DNA from: DASZTV01 sp035547515
GTDB lineage: Bacteria > Actinomycetota > Actinomycetes > JAFAQI01
Length of the DNA stretch: 64,000 bases
Reading direction: 5' to 3'
NCBI GenBank assembly: GCA_035547515.1
Contig: DASZUS010000027.1
Span: 186,001 to 250,000, forward strand
The notes beneath the pieces were generated by a model. It saw only the letters and a program-made list of their open reading frames with translations. It had not been told where the DNA came from and searched no databases. A program made the translations under genes and the position numbers. This document shows, in pieces, positions 39,701 to 47,544 of this stretch. Each line of letters begins with the position of its first letter. Position 1 is the first letter of the stretch.

Positions 39701-39757
39701 GTTCGTATCTGCCTTTCCGGGAGTGAGTGCTGCGCCGTACCGTGCCCTGCGCGGCCG

Positions 39758-40198
39758 CTAGGTGCTGGCCGGGCCGTCCGTCGGGTCGGTCGGCTTGTCC
39801 GGGTCGTCGATCACCTCGTGGTTCGTCACGTCCGGCGACGCCTCCTCCGGCGGGTCGTCGCCGAGCACCCGCAGGATCGCCGCATGGACATAGCGGACCC
39901 GTACGCCGGGAGCGATCTCCAGCGTCAGCGCGTCGTCATGCACCTCGACGACCGTGGCGAGCAAGCCTGAGGTGGTGATGATCTCGTCGCCGGGGGCGGC
40001 CTTGCGCGCGGACTCGGCGGCCGCCCGCTGACGGTTGCGCGCCGGCCGGATGAAGATCAGGTAGGCGATGAAGAACAGGACGATCAGCACGAGGAAGGGC
40101 GCGAAGCTGCTTCCGCCCCCGCCGCTGCTGGTCGCACCGCCGCTGCTCGTCGCGGCGGGCAGCGTCGCGACAGCCTTGGCCAGCAAACTGGCGTGCAC
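39758..40198 (-). CDS. yajC: Preprotein translocase subunit YajC
   Basis: Small accessory subunit of SecDF-YajC. The 146-aa protein has one transmembrane helix (about 33-51) ending in FIRPARNRQR, the conserved KAAPGDEIITTSGLLATV region and an acidic tail. GTG start. It precedes secD in the minus-strand operon and follows ruvB. Confidence 0.92.
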   Translation of the reverse strand: MHASLLAKAVATLPAATSSGGATSSGGGGSSFAPFLVLIVLFFIAYLIFIRPARNRQRAAAESARKAAPGDEIITTSGLLATVVEVHDDALTLEIAPGVRVRYVHAAILRVLGDDPPEEASPDVTNHEVIDDPDKPTDPTDGPAST

Positions 40199-40258
40199 GC
40201 GCCTCGCCCTCTCCTCGACAGCTGATGAGTCGGCGAGACTCCTCCGCCAACCGACGGG

Positions 40259-41332
40259 TCAGTCTACGTCGGAGGCTTGATCATCGAGGCCGATCAAGGG
40301 CAGCATCGCCGCGTCGGACATGCCGCCCGACGGCGCTCGCAGCCCGAGGTGGCGCCAGGCGGCCGGCGTCGCGATCCGGCCGCGCGGTGTGCGGGCGAGC
40401 AGCCCGGCGCGGACCAGGAACGGCTCCGCCACGGTCTCGACGGTCTCGGGCTCCTCGGCGACCGCGACCGCGAGCGTGGTGAGGCCGACCGGTCCCCCGC
40501 TGAAGCGCACCAGGAGGGCCTCGAGCACGGCGCGGTCGAGGCGGTCGAGGCCGAGCTCGTCGACGTCGTACATCGTGAGCGCGGCCCGGGCGATCTCCCG
40601 GTCCACGACACCGTCGGCGCGGACCTCGGCGTAGTCGCGGACCCGGCGCAGCAGCCGGTTGGCGATGCGCGGCGTCCCTCTCGCCCGGCCGCCGATCTCG
40701 GCGGCGCCGTCGGGGGTCAGGGTCACCTCGAGCAAGGCGGCGCTGCGCCGCAGTACGGTCTCGAGCTCAGCGGGCGAGTAGAAGTCGAGATGGGCGACGA
40801 AGCCGAACCGGTCCCGTAGCGGTCCGGGCAGCAGGCCCGCCCGCGTCGTCGCGCCGACCAGGGTGAACGGCGCGACGTCGAGCGGGATGGCGGTCGCTCC
40901 TGGCCCCGTGCCGACAACGACGTCGACCCGGAAGTCCTCCATCGCGACGTAGAGCATCTCCTCGGCCGGGCGCGCCATCCGGTGGATCTCGTCGAGGAAC
41001 AGCACCTCGCCCTCGCCGAGCGTCGACAGCAGCGCCGCGAGATCCCCGGCGCGCTCGATGGCCGGCCCGCTCGTGATGCGCAGAGGTGCGCCGAGCTCGT
41101 TGGCGATGATCATCGCAAGCGTCGTCTTGCCGAGCCCGGGCGAGCCCGACAGCAGGACGTGGTCGGGCGGGCGACCGCGGTTTCGGGCCGCGTCGAGCAC
41201 GACCGAGAGCTGGTCGCGGACGCGCTGCTGGCCGACGAAGTCTTCGAGCCGCTTGGGTCGCAGCGCCGCGTCGACGATCTCGTCGTCGGCGCCGGCGTAC
41301 GCCGAGACCAGCTCGCCTGAGGTCTCCGACAT
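40259..41332 (-). CDS. ruvB: Holliday junction branch-migration ATPase RuvB
   Basis: AAA+ motor that drives branch migration with RuvA. The 357-aa protein has Walker A GSPGLGKTT, Walker B LFLDEIHR, GATTRAGLLPGPLRDRFG, and a C-terminal winged helix (RTPRGRIATPAAWRHLG). ATG follows the ruvA stop by 3 nt. Part of ruvC-ruvA-ruvB, predicted to be SOS-inducible. Confidence 0.97.
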   Translation of the reverse strand: MSETSGELVSAYAGADDEIVDAALRPKRLEDFVGQQRVRDQLSVVLDAARNRGRPPDHVLLSGSPGLGKTTLAMIIANELGAPLRITSGPAIERAGDLAALLSTLGEGEVLFLDEIHRMARPAEEMLYVAMEDFRVDVVVGTGPGATAIPLDVAPFTLVGATTRAGLLPGPLRDRFGFVAHLDFYSPAELETVLRRSAALLEVTLTPDGAAEIGGRARGTPRIANRLLRRVRDYAEVRADGVVDREIARAALTMYDVDELGLDRLDRAVLEALLVRFSGGPVGLTTLAVAVAEEPETVETVAEPFLVRAGLLARTPRGRIATPAAWRHLGLRAPSGGMSDAAMLPLIGLDDQASDVD

Positions 41333-41335
41333 CGG

Positions 41336-41959
41336 CTAGGCCCGGCTCAGCATTTGCAGGCAGGATCGAAGCAGCGCGGAGATGTTCGGGACGTCTCCCA
41401 CCGCGAGCGCTGCCTCGGCCTCGGGACCCACCGCGACCAGTGCGTCGTCGACCTCGCGGCCGGACCAGCCGAGCCCGGTGAGCGCGTCGCGGAGCTGGTC
41501 ACGCCAGACGCCGGGCCCGTCGCGCCCGGGCAGCCGTACGACGTTGCCGCCGCCGCTCGGCGCGCCGAGCTTGTCCTTCAGCTCGAGGACCAGGCGCTGC
41601 GCGCCCTTGCGCCCGACCCCCGAGACCAGCGTCAGCGCTCCGACGTCGTCGGTGGCGACTGCCGCCCGGACCGCATCCGGCGTCAACACGGCGAGAACCG
41701 CCTGCGCCAGCTTCGGGCCGACACCGGTCACGCCCTGCAGCGTCTCGAACACCTGGCGTTCGTCGTCGGTGGCGAAACCGAAGAGCGTGAGCGAGTCCTC
41801 ACGCACGACGAGGCTGGTCGCCAGGCGAGCATGCTCGTCGACCCGCAGCGCGCCCAGCGTCGTCGGCGTGCACTGCACGGCAATGCCGATGCCGCCGACC
41901 TCGATGACCGCGCCCTCCGCGCTGACGTGGGCGACGATCCCGCTGAGCGTGGCGATCAT
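41336..41959 (-). CDS. ruvA: Holliday junction DNA helicase subunit RuvA
   Basis: Junction-binding tetramer that recruits RuvB. The 207-aa protein starts MIATLSGIVAHV, has two helix-hairpin-helix motifs (LQGVTGVGPKLAQAVL; LVSGVGRKGAQRLVLEL) and a C-terminal RuvB-binding domain. The ATG overlapping the ruvC stop is preferred to an upstream start, since it gives the standard N-terminus. Confidence 0.96.
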   Translation of the reverse strand: MIATLSGIVAHVSAEGAVIEVGGIGIAVQCTPTTLGALRVDEHARLATSLVVREDSLTLFGFATDDERQVFETLQGVTGVGPKLAQAVLAVLTPDAVRAAVATDDVGALTLVSGVGRKGAQRLVLELKDKLGAPSGGGNVVRLPGRDGPGVWRDQLRDALTGLGWSGREVDDALVAVGPEAEAALAVGDVPNISALLRSCLQMLSRA

Positions 41960-42492
41960 CGGGCACCTGCCGCGACGACGCGGGCGTGGCTGAGCTGTGC
42001 CTGCGCCAACCGAGCCATGGCCGCTCCCCGCCACAGATGGCAGATCGCCAGGGCAAGCGCGTCCGCGGTGTCGGCCGGCTTGGGTGCGCCGTCGAGGTGC
42101 AGGACCCGCGCGACCATGTGCCCCACCTGCGCCTTCTCGGCCCGGCCGGAGCCGGTGATCGCCGCCTTCACCTCGCTGGGGGTGTGCATCGCAACCGGCA
42201 CGCCGGCCCGCGCTGCCGCGGTGATCGCCATCGCGGCGGCCTGCGCCGTACCCATCACGGTGCGCACGTTGTGCTGGCTGAACACGCGCTCGACGGCCAC
42301 CACGTCCGGGTTGTGAAGCGCGATCCAGGCCGAGATTTGCCGGTCGATCGCCAGCAACCGGTGCGCCACGTCGTCATCCGGCGGCGTGCGCACCACGTCA
42401 TAGGCCACCGCGAGCAGCGTCCGGCCGGGGGCGCCTTCGACCACGCCGAGCCCGCACCGGGTCAACCCCGGATCCACGCCAAGCACGCGCAC
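41956..42492 (-). CDS. ruvC: Crossover junction endodeoxyribonuclease RuvC
   Basis: Resolves Holliday junctions. The 178-aa protein has the catalytic acidic residues of the RNase H-like fold (VLGVDPGLTRCG at the N-terminus; VAVERVFSQHN near residue 68; ADTADALALAICH near the end). GTG is chosen because GGAGG lies 5 nt upstream and it gives the family N-terminus. A LexA box overlaps the promoter. Confidence 0.96.
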   Translation of the reverse strand: MRVLGVDPGLTRCGLGVVEGAPGRTLLAVAYDVVRTPPDDDVAHRLLAIDRQISAWIALHNPDVVAVERVFSQHNVRTVMGTAQAAAMAITAAARAGVPVAMHTPSEVKAAITGSGRAEKAQVGHMVARVLHLDGAPKPADTADALALAICHLWRGAAMARLAQAQLSHARVVAAGAR

Positions 42493-42506
42493 AGGAGCCT
42501 CCGCAG

Positions 42507-42529
42507 TCGAACGTACGTTCGGAAGACTA
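42507..42529 (-). promoter_or_regulatory. LexA (SOS) box and -10 of ruvCAB
   Basis: The palindrome CGAAC-GTAC-GTTCG (core within 42507-42522) is a full match to the actinobacterial/mycobacterial SOS box pattern CGAAC(N4)GTTCG. A -10-like TAGTCT lies directly upstream at 42524-42529 (minus strand). LexA bound here would cover the transcript start, 15 nt before the ruvC start codon. ruvCAB is a known LexA target in mycobacteria. Confidence 0.85.
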
Positions 42530-42576
42530 GGCCGCGCGAGCGCCAAAGGCGCGCAACGACGCGCCCAAACCGGTTC

Positions 42577-42616
42577 GTGAACTGTCCGGTACCCCCGGCG
42601 GTATCCACCGGTTCAC
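42577..42616. repeat. 40-bp palindromic element, family 2, left copy
   Basis: Arms GTGAACTGTCCGGTACC... and ...ACCGGTTCAC pair imperfectly (14 of 20 positions) about a GCC/GGC centre. The element matches the 43536-43575 copy at 33 of 40 positions. It lies between the divergent ruvC and DUF559 genes, at no gene's 3' end, so a simple terminator role does not explain it. Confidence 0.75.
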
Positions 42617-42689
42617 GGATCGCGACCGCCGCCCACGTCGATGCTCCGGTCACCGCTTGCCAGCCGACTTGGGCCGCACACTGCGCCCC

Positions 42690-43586
42690 GTGGTCGATCC
42701 CTCCGAGGCGTTCGCAGTCGACAGCTACGGCGCCGCCAGCCTCTCCCAGTGCCTGCCCGCTGGCCTGACCAAGTGGCAGATTCACCGTCTGGTCGAGAGT
42801 GGCCGCTGGCAGTCACCGTTGCCCAGGGTGTACGTCGTGTTCAGCGGTCCCCTGCCCACAGAGTCCGTCCACCGCGCGGCATTGCTCTATGCCGGCGCTA
42901 CCAGCGTCGTCAGCCACGAGTCCGCCGGCGCGTTGTGGCGAATCTGCCCAACGCCGGCCAAGGTCCACTTGCTCGTTCCCTACCGCCGGCAGGTTGATGA
43001 CCAGATCGGGCTCGAGCTTCACCGCTCGCCCACGCTCGGGGCCGATGATGTACACCCCTCGTTGGCGCCACGGCGTACCAGGATCGAGCGGACAGTCCTC
43101 GATCTGCTGCAGGGCAGACGCAGCGCGGACGCAGCCCTCGGGTTCATCGGCGACGCCTTACGGACTCGGTCGACAAATGCCGCCAGACTCCGAAACGCGG
43201 TGCTCGCGAAGCCACGCACGCGTTGGCGCCGGCTGATCTTGGACGCCCTGCCGGACATCGAGGCAGGAGCCCAATCTCCACTCGAGCTCCGGGACGCAGC
43301 AATCCGACGGCGCCACGGCTTGCCCCAAGGCCGACGGCAAGTACGTCGCCTCGGCAGCCAGGTCGAGTACTTGGACGGGCTGATCGAAGAGTATGGAGTG
43401 CACATCGAGCTCGACGGACGGCTCGGTCACGATCGGACGCGCGACCGCTGGCGCGACATGCGTCGCGACAACCGGAGCGAAGTCGCCGGCTTGAGGCATC
43501 TCCGCTATGGGTGGGCGGACGTCCTGCCCTGGTTCGTGAACTGTCCGCTACCGCCGGCGGTACCGGACAGTTCACAGTCGAGCTAG
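42690..43586 (+). CDS. AbiEi-like wHTH / DUF559 nuclease-like protein, copy 2
   Basis: Paralogue of the 9339-10301 gene. It has the same N-terminal winged-helix segment (IHRLVESGRWQSPLPRVYVV), middle region (ERTVLDLLQGRRSADAALGF), and DUF559 motifs (HIELDGRLGH, RWRDMRRDNRSE, RHLRYGWADV). The 298-aa product then diverges abruptly: copy 1 has about 38 more residues including the closing helix, but here the palindrome begins and encodes FVNCPLPPAVPDSSQ. GTG at 42690 gives VVDP, parallel to VLNP in copy 1; a TTG at 42657 is an alternative. There is no ribosome-binding site. It stands antisense inside the yebC/ruvC junction. Possibly inactive. Confidence 0.7.
   Translation: MVDPSEAFAVDSYGAASLSQCLPAGLTKWQIHRLVESGRWQSPLPRVYVVFSGPLPTESVHRAALLYAGATSVVSHESAGALWRICPTPAKVHLLVPYRRQVDDQIGLELHRSPTLGADDVHPSLAPRRTRIERTVLDLLQGRRSADAALGFIGDALRTRSTNAARLRNAVLAKPRTRWRRLILDALPDIEAGAQSPLELRDAAIRRRHGLPQGRRQVRRLGSQVEYLDGLIEEYGVHIELDGRLGHDRTRDRWRDMRRDNRSEVAGLRHLRYGWADVLPWFVNCPLPPAVPDSSQSS
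43536..43575. repeat. 40-bp palindromic element, family 2, right copy
   Basis: GTGAACTGTCCGCTACCGCC and its near-perfect complement (19 of 20 pairs) form a 40-bp palindrome with no loop. It lies inside the last codons of DUF559 copy 2 and 8 nt before the overlapping stops of that gene and yebC. It could terminate both convergent genes, and it also forms the right boundary of the DUF559 cassette. Confidence 0.85.
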
Positions 43587-44332
43587 ACGGACTCGAGGAC
43601 CTCGTCGCTGACGTCGAAGTTGGCCCACACGTTCTGCACGTCGTCGCAGTCCTCGAGCGCGTCGACGAGCTTGAGCACCTTGCGGCCGTTCTCGTCGTCC
43701 AGCGGCACCGACACCGAGGGCAGGAACGCGGTGTCGGCCGACTCGACCGGGATGTTCGCGGCCTCGAGGGCGGCACGTACGGCGGGGCTGTCGGTCGCCT
43801 CGGAGATCACCTCGAACTCCTCGCCGAGGTCGTTGACCTCCTCGGCCCCGGCGTCGAGTACCGCGCCGAGCACGTCGTCTTCCGTCAGGCCCCCGGCCTT
43901 GGACACGAGCACGACGCCCTTGCGCGCGAACAGGTAGGCGACGCTTCCGGGATCGGCCAGCGAGCCACCGTTGCGCGAGAGCGCCGTCCGTACCTCGGAG
44001 GCGGCGCGGTTGCGGTTGTCGGTGAGGCACTCGACCAGCAGCGCGACGCCGCCGGGCCCGTAGCCCTCGTAGGTGATCGACTCCCAGTCCGCGCCACCGG
44101 CGTCCACGCCGGAGCCCCGGCGCACCGCGCGGTCGATGTTGTCGTTCGGGACCGAGTTGCTCTTGGCCTTGGCGATCGCGTCCGCCAGCGTCGGGTTGCC
44201 GGCCGGGTCACCACCGCCGGTGCGCGCCGCGACCTCGATGTTCTTGATCAGCTTGGCGAACAGCTTGCCGCGCCGGGCGTCGACAACCGCCTTCTTGTGC
44301 TTGGTTGTCGCCCACTTCGAGTGGCCGCTCAC
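43583..44332 (-). CDS. yebC: YebC/PmpR-family protein
   Basis: Conserved bacterial protein of the TACO1 family, reported elsewhere as a transcriptional regulator or as a factor easing translation of difficult peptides. The 249-aa protein begins MSGHSKWATTKHKK and contains the family core (KSNSVPNDNIDRAV; YEGYGPGGVALLVECLTDN). GTG overlaps the pdxT stop. It is normally followed directly by ruvC; here the DUF559 cassette intervenes. Confidence 0.93.
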   Translation of the reverse strand: MSGHSKWATTKHKKAVVDARRGKLFAKLIKNIEVAARTGGGDPAGNPTLADAIAKAKSNSVPNDNIDRAVRRGSGVDAGGADWESITYEGYGPGGVALLVECLTDNRNRAASEVRTALSRNGGSLADPGSVAYLFARKGVVLVSKAGGLTEDDVLGAVLDAGAEEVNDLGEEFEVISEATDSPAVRAALEAANIPVESADTAFLPSVSVPLDDENGRKVLKLVDALEDCDDVQNVWANFDVSDEVLESV

Positions 44333-44919
44333 TGCGCGTTCTCCTTGACGATCGAGACGAAGAGCTCGTGAATGCGCGAATCGCCGGTCAGCTCCGGGTG
44401 GAATGCCGTCGCGAGCAGCGATCCCTGCCGCACTACGACGATTCTACCGTCGTGGTGAGCCAGGGCGACCGCGCTCGGACCGACCTCCTCGACCCACGGG
44501 GCCCGGATGAAGACGCCTTCGACCTCGCCGAGCCCGTCGACCTCGACCGCCGCTTCGAAGGAGTCCACCTGGCGCCCGAACGCGTTGCGGCGCACCGTCA
44601 TGTCGATCCCGCCGAGCGACACCTGGTCTGCAGTGCCGTCGAGCACCCGGTCGGCGAGCAGGATCATCCCGGCGCAGGACCCGTACGCCGGAAGCCCACT
44701 CGCGATCGCCTGCCGCAACGGCTCGAGCAGCTCGAAGGTGACCAGGAGCTTGCCGATCGTCGTCGACTCGCCGCCGGGGATCACGATGCCGTCGAGACCG
44801 CGCAGCTCATCCGGTCTGCGGACCGGGACTGCCTCGACACCGCTGGTCTCCAGCGCAGCGCGGTGCTCGCGGACGTCGCCCTGAAGCGCGAGAACCCCGA
44901 CTACGGGGGCCGAGCTCAC
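44329..44919 (-). CDS. pdxT: Pyridoxal 5'-phosphate synthase glutaminase subunit PdxT
   Basis: Releases ammonia from glutamine for PLP synthesis by PdxS. The 196-aa class I glutamine amidotransferase shows GVLALQGDVREH, IPGGESTTIGKLL, the catalytic Cys in YGSCAGMILLA (near residue 82) and His in TAFHPELTGD. GTG overlaps the pdxS stop. Confidence 0.96.
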   Translation of the reverse strand: MSSAPVVGVLALQGDVREHRAALETSGVEAVPVRRPDELRGLDGIVIPGGESTTIGKLLVTFELLEPLRQAIASGLPAYGSCAGMILLADRVLDGTADQVSLGGIDMTVRRNAFGRQVDSFEAAVEVDGLGEVEGVFIRAPWVEEVGPSAVALAHHDGRIVVVRQGSLLATAFHPELTGDSRIHELFVSIVKENAQ

Positions 44920-45809
44920 CAGCCCCGCTGAGCGAGCCGGTGGTCGACCGGGAGCGACTCCACGTTGATGCCGACCATGGCCTCACCGAGGCCGCGGCTG
45001 ACCTTCGCGACGACGTCCGGATCGTCGTACATCGTGGTGGCCTGCACGATCGCCCGCGCCCGCGCCGCGGGGTCGCCGGACTTGAAGATGCCGCTGCCGA
45101 CGAACACCCCATCGGCGCCGAGCTGCATCATCATCGCGGCGTCGGCGGGAGTCGCAATGCCCCCAGCCGTAAACAGCACGACAGGAAGGGCGCCGGTCCC
45201 GGCGACTTCCTTGACCAGCTCGTACGGCGCGGCCAGCTCCTTCGCCGCGACGTACAGCTCGTCCGCGCTCATCGACGCAAGCCGCCGGATCTCGCCGCGG
45301 ATCGCGCGCATGTGAGTGACGGCGTTGGAGACGTCGCCGGTGCCGGCCTCGCCCTTCGACCGGATCATGGCCGCGCCCTCGGTGATGCGCCGCAGCGCCT
45401 CGCCGAGGTTCGTCGCGCCGCAGACGAACGGAACCGTGAAGGCCCACTTGTCGATGTGGTGCGAGTAGTCCGCCGGCGTCAGCACCTCGGACTCGTCGAT
45501 GTAGTCGACCCCGAGCGCCTGCAGGACCTGCGCCTCGGCGAAGTGGCCGATCCGCGCCTTCGCCATCACTGGAATCGACACCGCGGCGATGATCCCGTCG
45601 ATCATGTCCGGGTCGCTCATCCGGGAGACGCCGCCCTCGGCGCGGATGTCAGCGGGCACCCGCTCCAGCGCCATCACAGCGACGGCGCCGGCGTCCTCGG
45701 CGATCTTCGCCTGCTCCGGGGTGACGACGTCCATGATCACGCCGCCCTTGAGCATCTCGGCCATGCCGCGCTTGACCCGGGCAGTCCCTGTCGACGTCGT
45801 CTCGCTCAC
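44916..45809 (-). CDS. pdxS: Pyridoxal 5'-phosphate synthase subunit PdxS
   Basis: Builds PLP from ribose 5-phosphate, glyceraldehyde 3-phosphate and ammonia. The 297-aa barrel protein has GGVIMDVVTPEQAKIAEDAG, ALERVPADIR, the lysine in VMAKARIGHF and LFTAGGIATPADAAMM. GTG start overlaps the stop of the upstream gene. Coupled to pdxT. Confidence 0.97.
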   Translation of the reverse strand: MSETTSTGTARVKRGMAEMLKGGVIMDVVTPEQAKIAEDAGAVAVMALERVPADIRAEGGVSRMSDPDMIDGIIAAVSIPVMAKARIGHFAEAQVLQALGVDYIDESEVLTPADYSHHIDKWAFTVPFVCGATNLGEALRRITEGAAMIRSKGEAGTGDVSNAVTHMRAIRGEIRRLASMSADELYVAAKELAAPYELVKEVAGTGALPVVLFTAGGIATPADAAMMMQLGADGVFVGSGIFKSGDPAARARAIVQATTMYDDPDVVAKVSRGLGEAMVGINVESLPVDHRLAQRGW

Positions 45810-46354
45810 AGTTCGATTTTATGCCGCCTGGCAACCGAGATCGCGGGCGTCGGAAGCTCCTCGTCGTCCATCTCGAAGTACGCCGGGTGCGGCGCGCGGC
45901 CAGCCAGCCGAAGCCAACGGACGGTACGCCGGTCCCGGATCACGAGGGCATCACGCACCGTGTCGTTGTAGAACCGCCGCGCGATCGACGCGCGCAGCGC
46001 ATCGTCGTGGACGTCGACGGCGGCGGGTGTCGGCTCGAGGAAGACCGCCGGGCGATGCGCGGCGAGCCGGTCGAGGACACCGGAAAGGTGGTTCTCGGCG
46101 ACCTCTCGGTCATGCGCCAGGCCGGAGACCGCAAGCGCGCCCGAGACCGCCTCGCGGAGCCCACGAGCCAGTTCCGGCGGCAGCTTGTCGGCGAGTACGG
46201 CGACCGACGCGCATCGCTTGCGCAGCTGCGCATCGAGGGCTGCCGCGGCGGTGTCCATGCGGGCGTGCAGCCGGTCGAGCCGGCGCGCGGTGAACACGCA
46301 GTACAGCCCGATCACCGCGACAACGGCGGCGAGTGCGACCAGCCTGACCGCCAC
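45806..46354 (-). CDS. LemA-like membrane protein, unknown function
   Basis: The 182-aa product has an N-terminal transmembrane helix (about 3-21) and a helical segment (RRLDRLHARMDTAAAALDAQLRKRC) resembling the start of LemA proteins, then a C-terminal region with RFYNDTVRDALVIRDR. Streptomycetes have an unnamed gene at the same place between pimA and pdxS. The GTG 11 nt after the pimA stop is the chosen start; the ribosome-binding site is weak. Function unknown. Confidence 0.65.
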   Translation of the reverse strand: MAVRLVALAAVVAVIGLYCVFTARRLDRLHARMDTAAAALDAQLRKRCASVAVLADKLPPELARGLREAVSGALAVSGLAHDREVAENHLSGVLDRLAAHRPAVFLEPTPAAVDVHDDALRASIARRFYNDTVRDALVIRDRRTVRWLRLAGRAPHPAYFEMDDEELPTPAISVARRHKIEL

Positions 46355-46365
46355 GGCCAGCGACG

Positions 46366-47532
46366 CTACAGCCCGCGAACCTGACTTTCGAATGCCGCCG
46401 GGTCCACCGCTTCCGCCGACTCCTCGACCCGCCCGGTGGAGGCAGCGATTGCGGTCTCGTAGACCCGCAGGATCTCCTTCGCCACGACCGACCAGTCGTA
46501 GCGCGACACCACCTGCCGGCCCGCCACGCGCAGCTCCTCGCGCCGGGTTGGCGAGCGCAGCAAGGCGGCGCACTTGCCCGCAAGCGCAGCCGGATCGCCG
46601 ACCGCCGCGAGCTCGCCGAGCCGGCCGCCTTCGAGGACCTGCGCGAAGGCGTCCAGGTTGCTCGCGACGATCGGCGCGCCGGCCGACATCGCCTCCAGCA
46701 GGATGATCCCGAAGCTCTCACCGCCAGTGTTCGGCGCCGCGAAGACGTCGACCGAGGCATACAGCCGTGCCTTGTCCGCGTCGCTGACGCGGCCGAGCAT
46801 CGTGACCCCCGCCGGGACCGCCGGCGGCTCGCCCGGCCCCGCGACAAGCAGCTGTACGTCGGGGAGCTCCGCGCGCAAGGCCGGCAGCGCGTCGAAGAGA
46901 ACCTGCAAGCCCTTGCGCGGCTCGTCCACCCGCCCGACGAAGCCGATCGTGCCGCGACCCGGGGCGTCGCAGCGCTGCCATCCCGGCAGCGGAGCTGCCG
47001 CGGCGTACCTGCCGACGTGGACTCCGTTTGGTACGACGACCGCGTCGCCGCCGAGGTGCTCAACGATCGTCTTGCGGGCGGCCGAGGACACCGCGATCCG
47101 GCCCGACAGCCGTTCCATGTACATCTGCAGCGGTGTCTGCAAAAGGCTGAGGATGCGCGACTTCGGGTTCGCGGCGTGGAAGGTCGCGACGATCGGTCCC
47201 TTCGCGTTGCCGAGGGCGAGCAACGAGAGCGAGAACGTCTCGGGCGAGTGGACGTGCAGCACGTCGAACTTGCCGTCGTGCAGCCACTTGCGCAGCCGCA
47301 TCTGGCTGACCGGGCCGATCAGCAACCGCGAGACCGACCCGTTGTAGGGGATCGGCACGCTGCGCCCGGCGCGGGTCACGTACGACGGCAACGGCACGTT
47401 GTCGTCGTCCACCGGCGTGATGACCTGCACGTGATGGCCGCGCCCGAGCAAGGCCTCAGCCAGGTCGGCGATGTGCGCGACGACGCCGCCAGGCACGTCC
47501 CACGGGTACGGCGAGACAAGTCCGATGCGCAT
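46366..47532 (-). CDS. pimA: Phosphatidylinositol alpha-mannosyltransferase
   Basis: GT4 glycosyltransferase predicted to add the first mannose to phosphatidylinositol in PIM synthesis, at the cytoplasmic membrane face. The 388-aa protein has the N-terminal donor loop VPGGVVAHI, HVHSPETFS, the GFVGRVDEPRKGL segment and the EX7E motif GESFGIILLEAM. Its neighbours patA and pgsA are the other early PIM genes, in mycobacterial order. Confidence 0.93.
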   Translation of the reverse strand: MRIGLVSPYPWDVPGGVVAHIADLAEALLGRGHHVQVITPVDDDNVPLPSYVTRAGRSVPIPYNGSVSRLLIGPVSQMRLRKWLHDGKFDVLHVHSPETFSLSLLALGNAKGPIVATFHAANPKSRILSLLQTPLQMYMERLSGRIAVSSAARKTIVEHLGGDAVVVPNGVHVGRYAAAAPLPGWQRCDAPGRGTIGFVGRVDEPRKGLQVLFDALPALRAELPDVQLLVAGPGEPPAVPAGVTMLGRVSDADKARLYASVDVFAAPNTGGESFGIILLEAMSAGAPIVASNLDAFAQVLEGGRLGELAAVGDPAALAGKCAALLRSPTRREELRVAGRQVVSRYDWSVVAKEILRVYETAIAASTGRVEESAEAVDPAAFESQVRGL

Positions 47533-47544
47533 GCGGCCGCCCGT

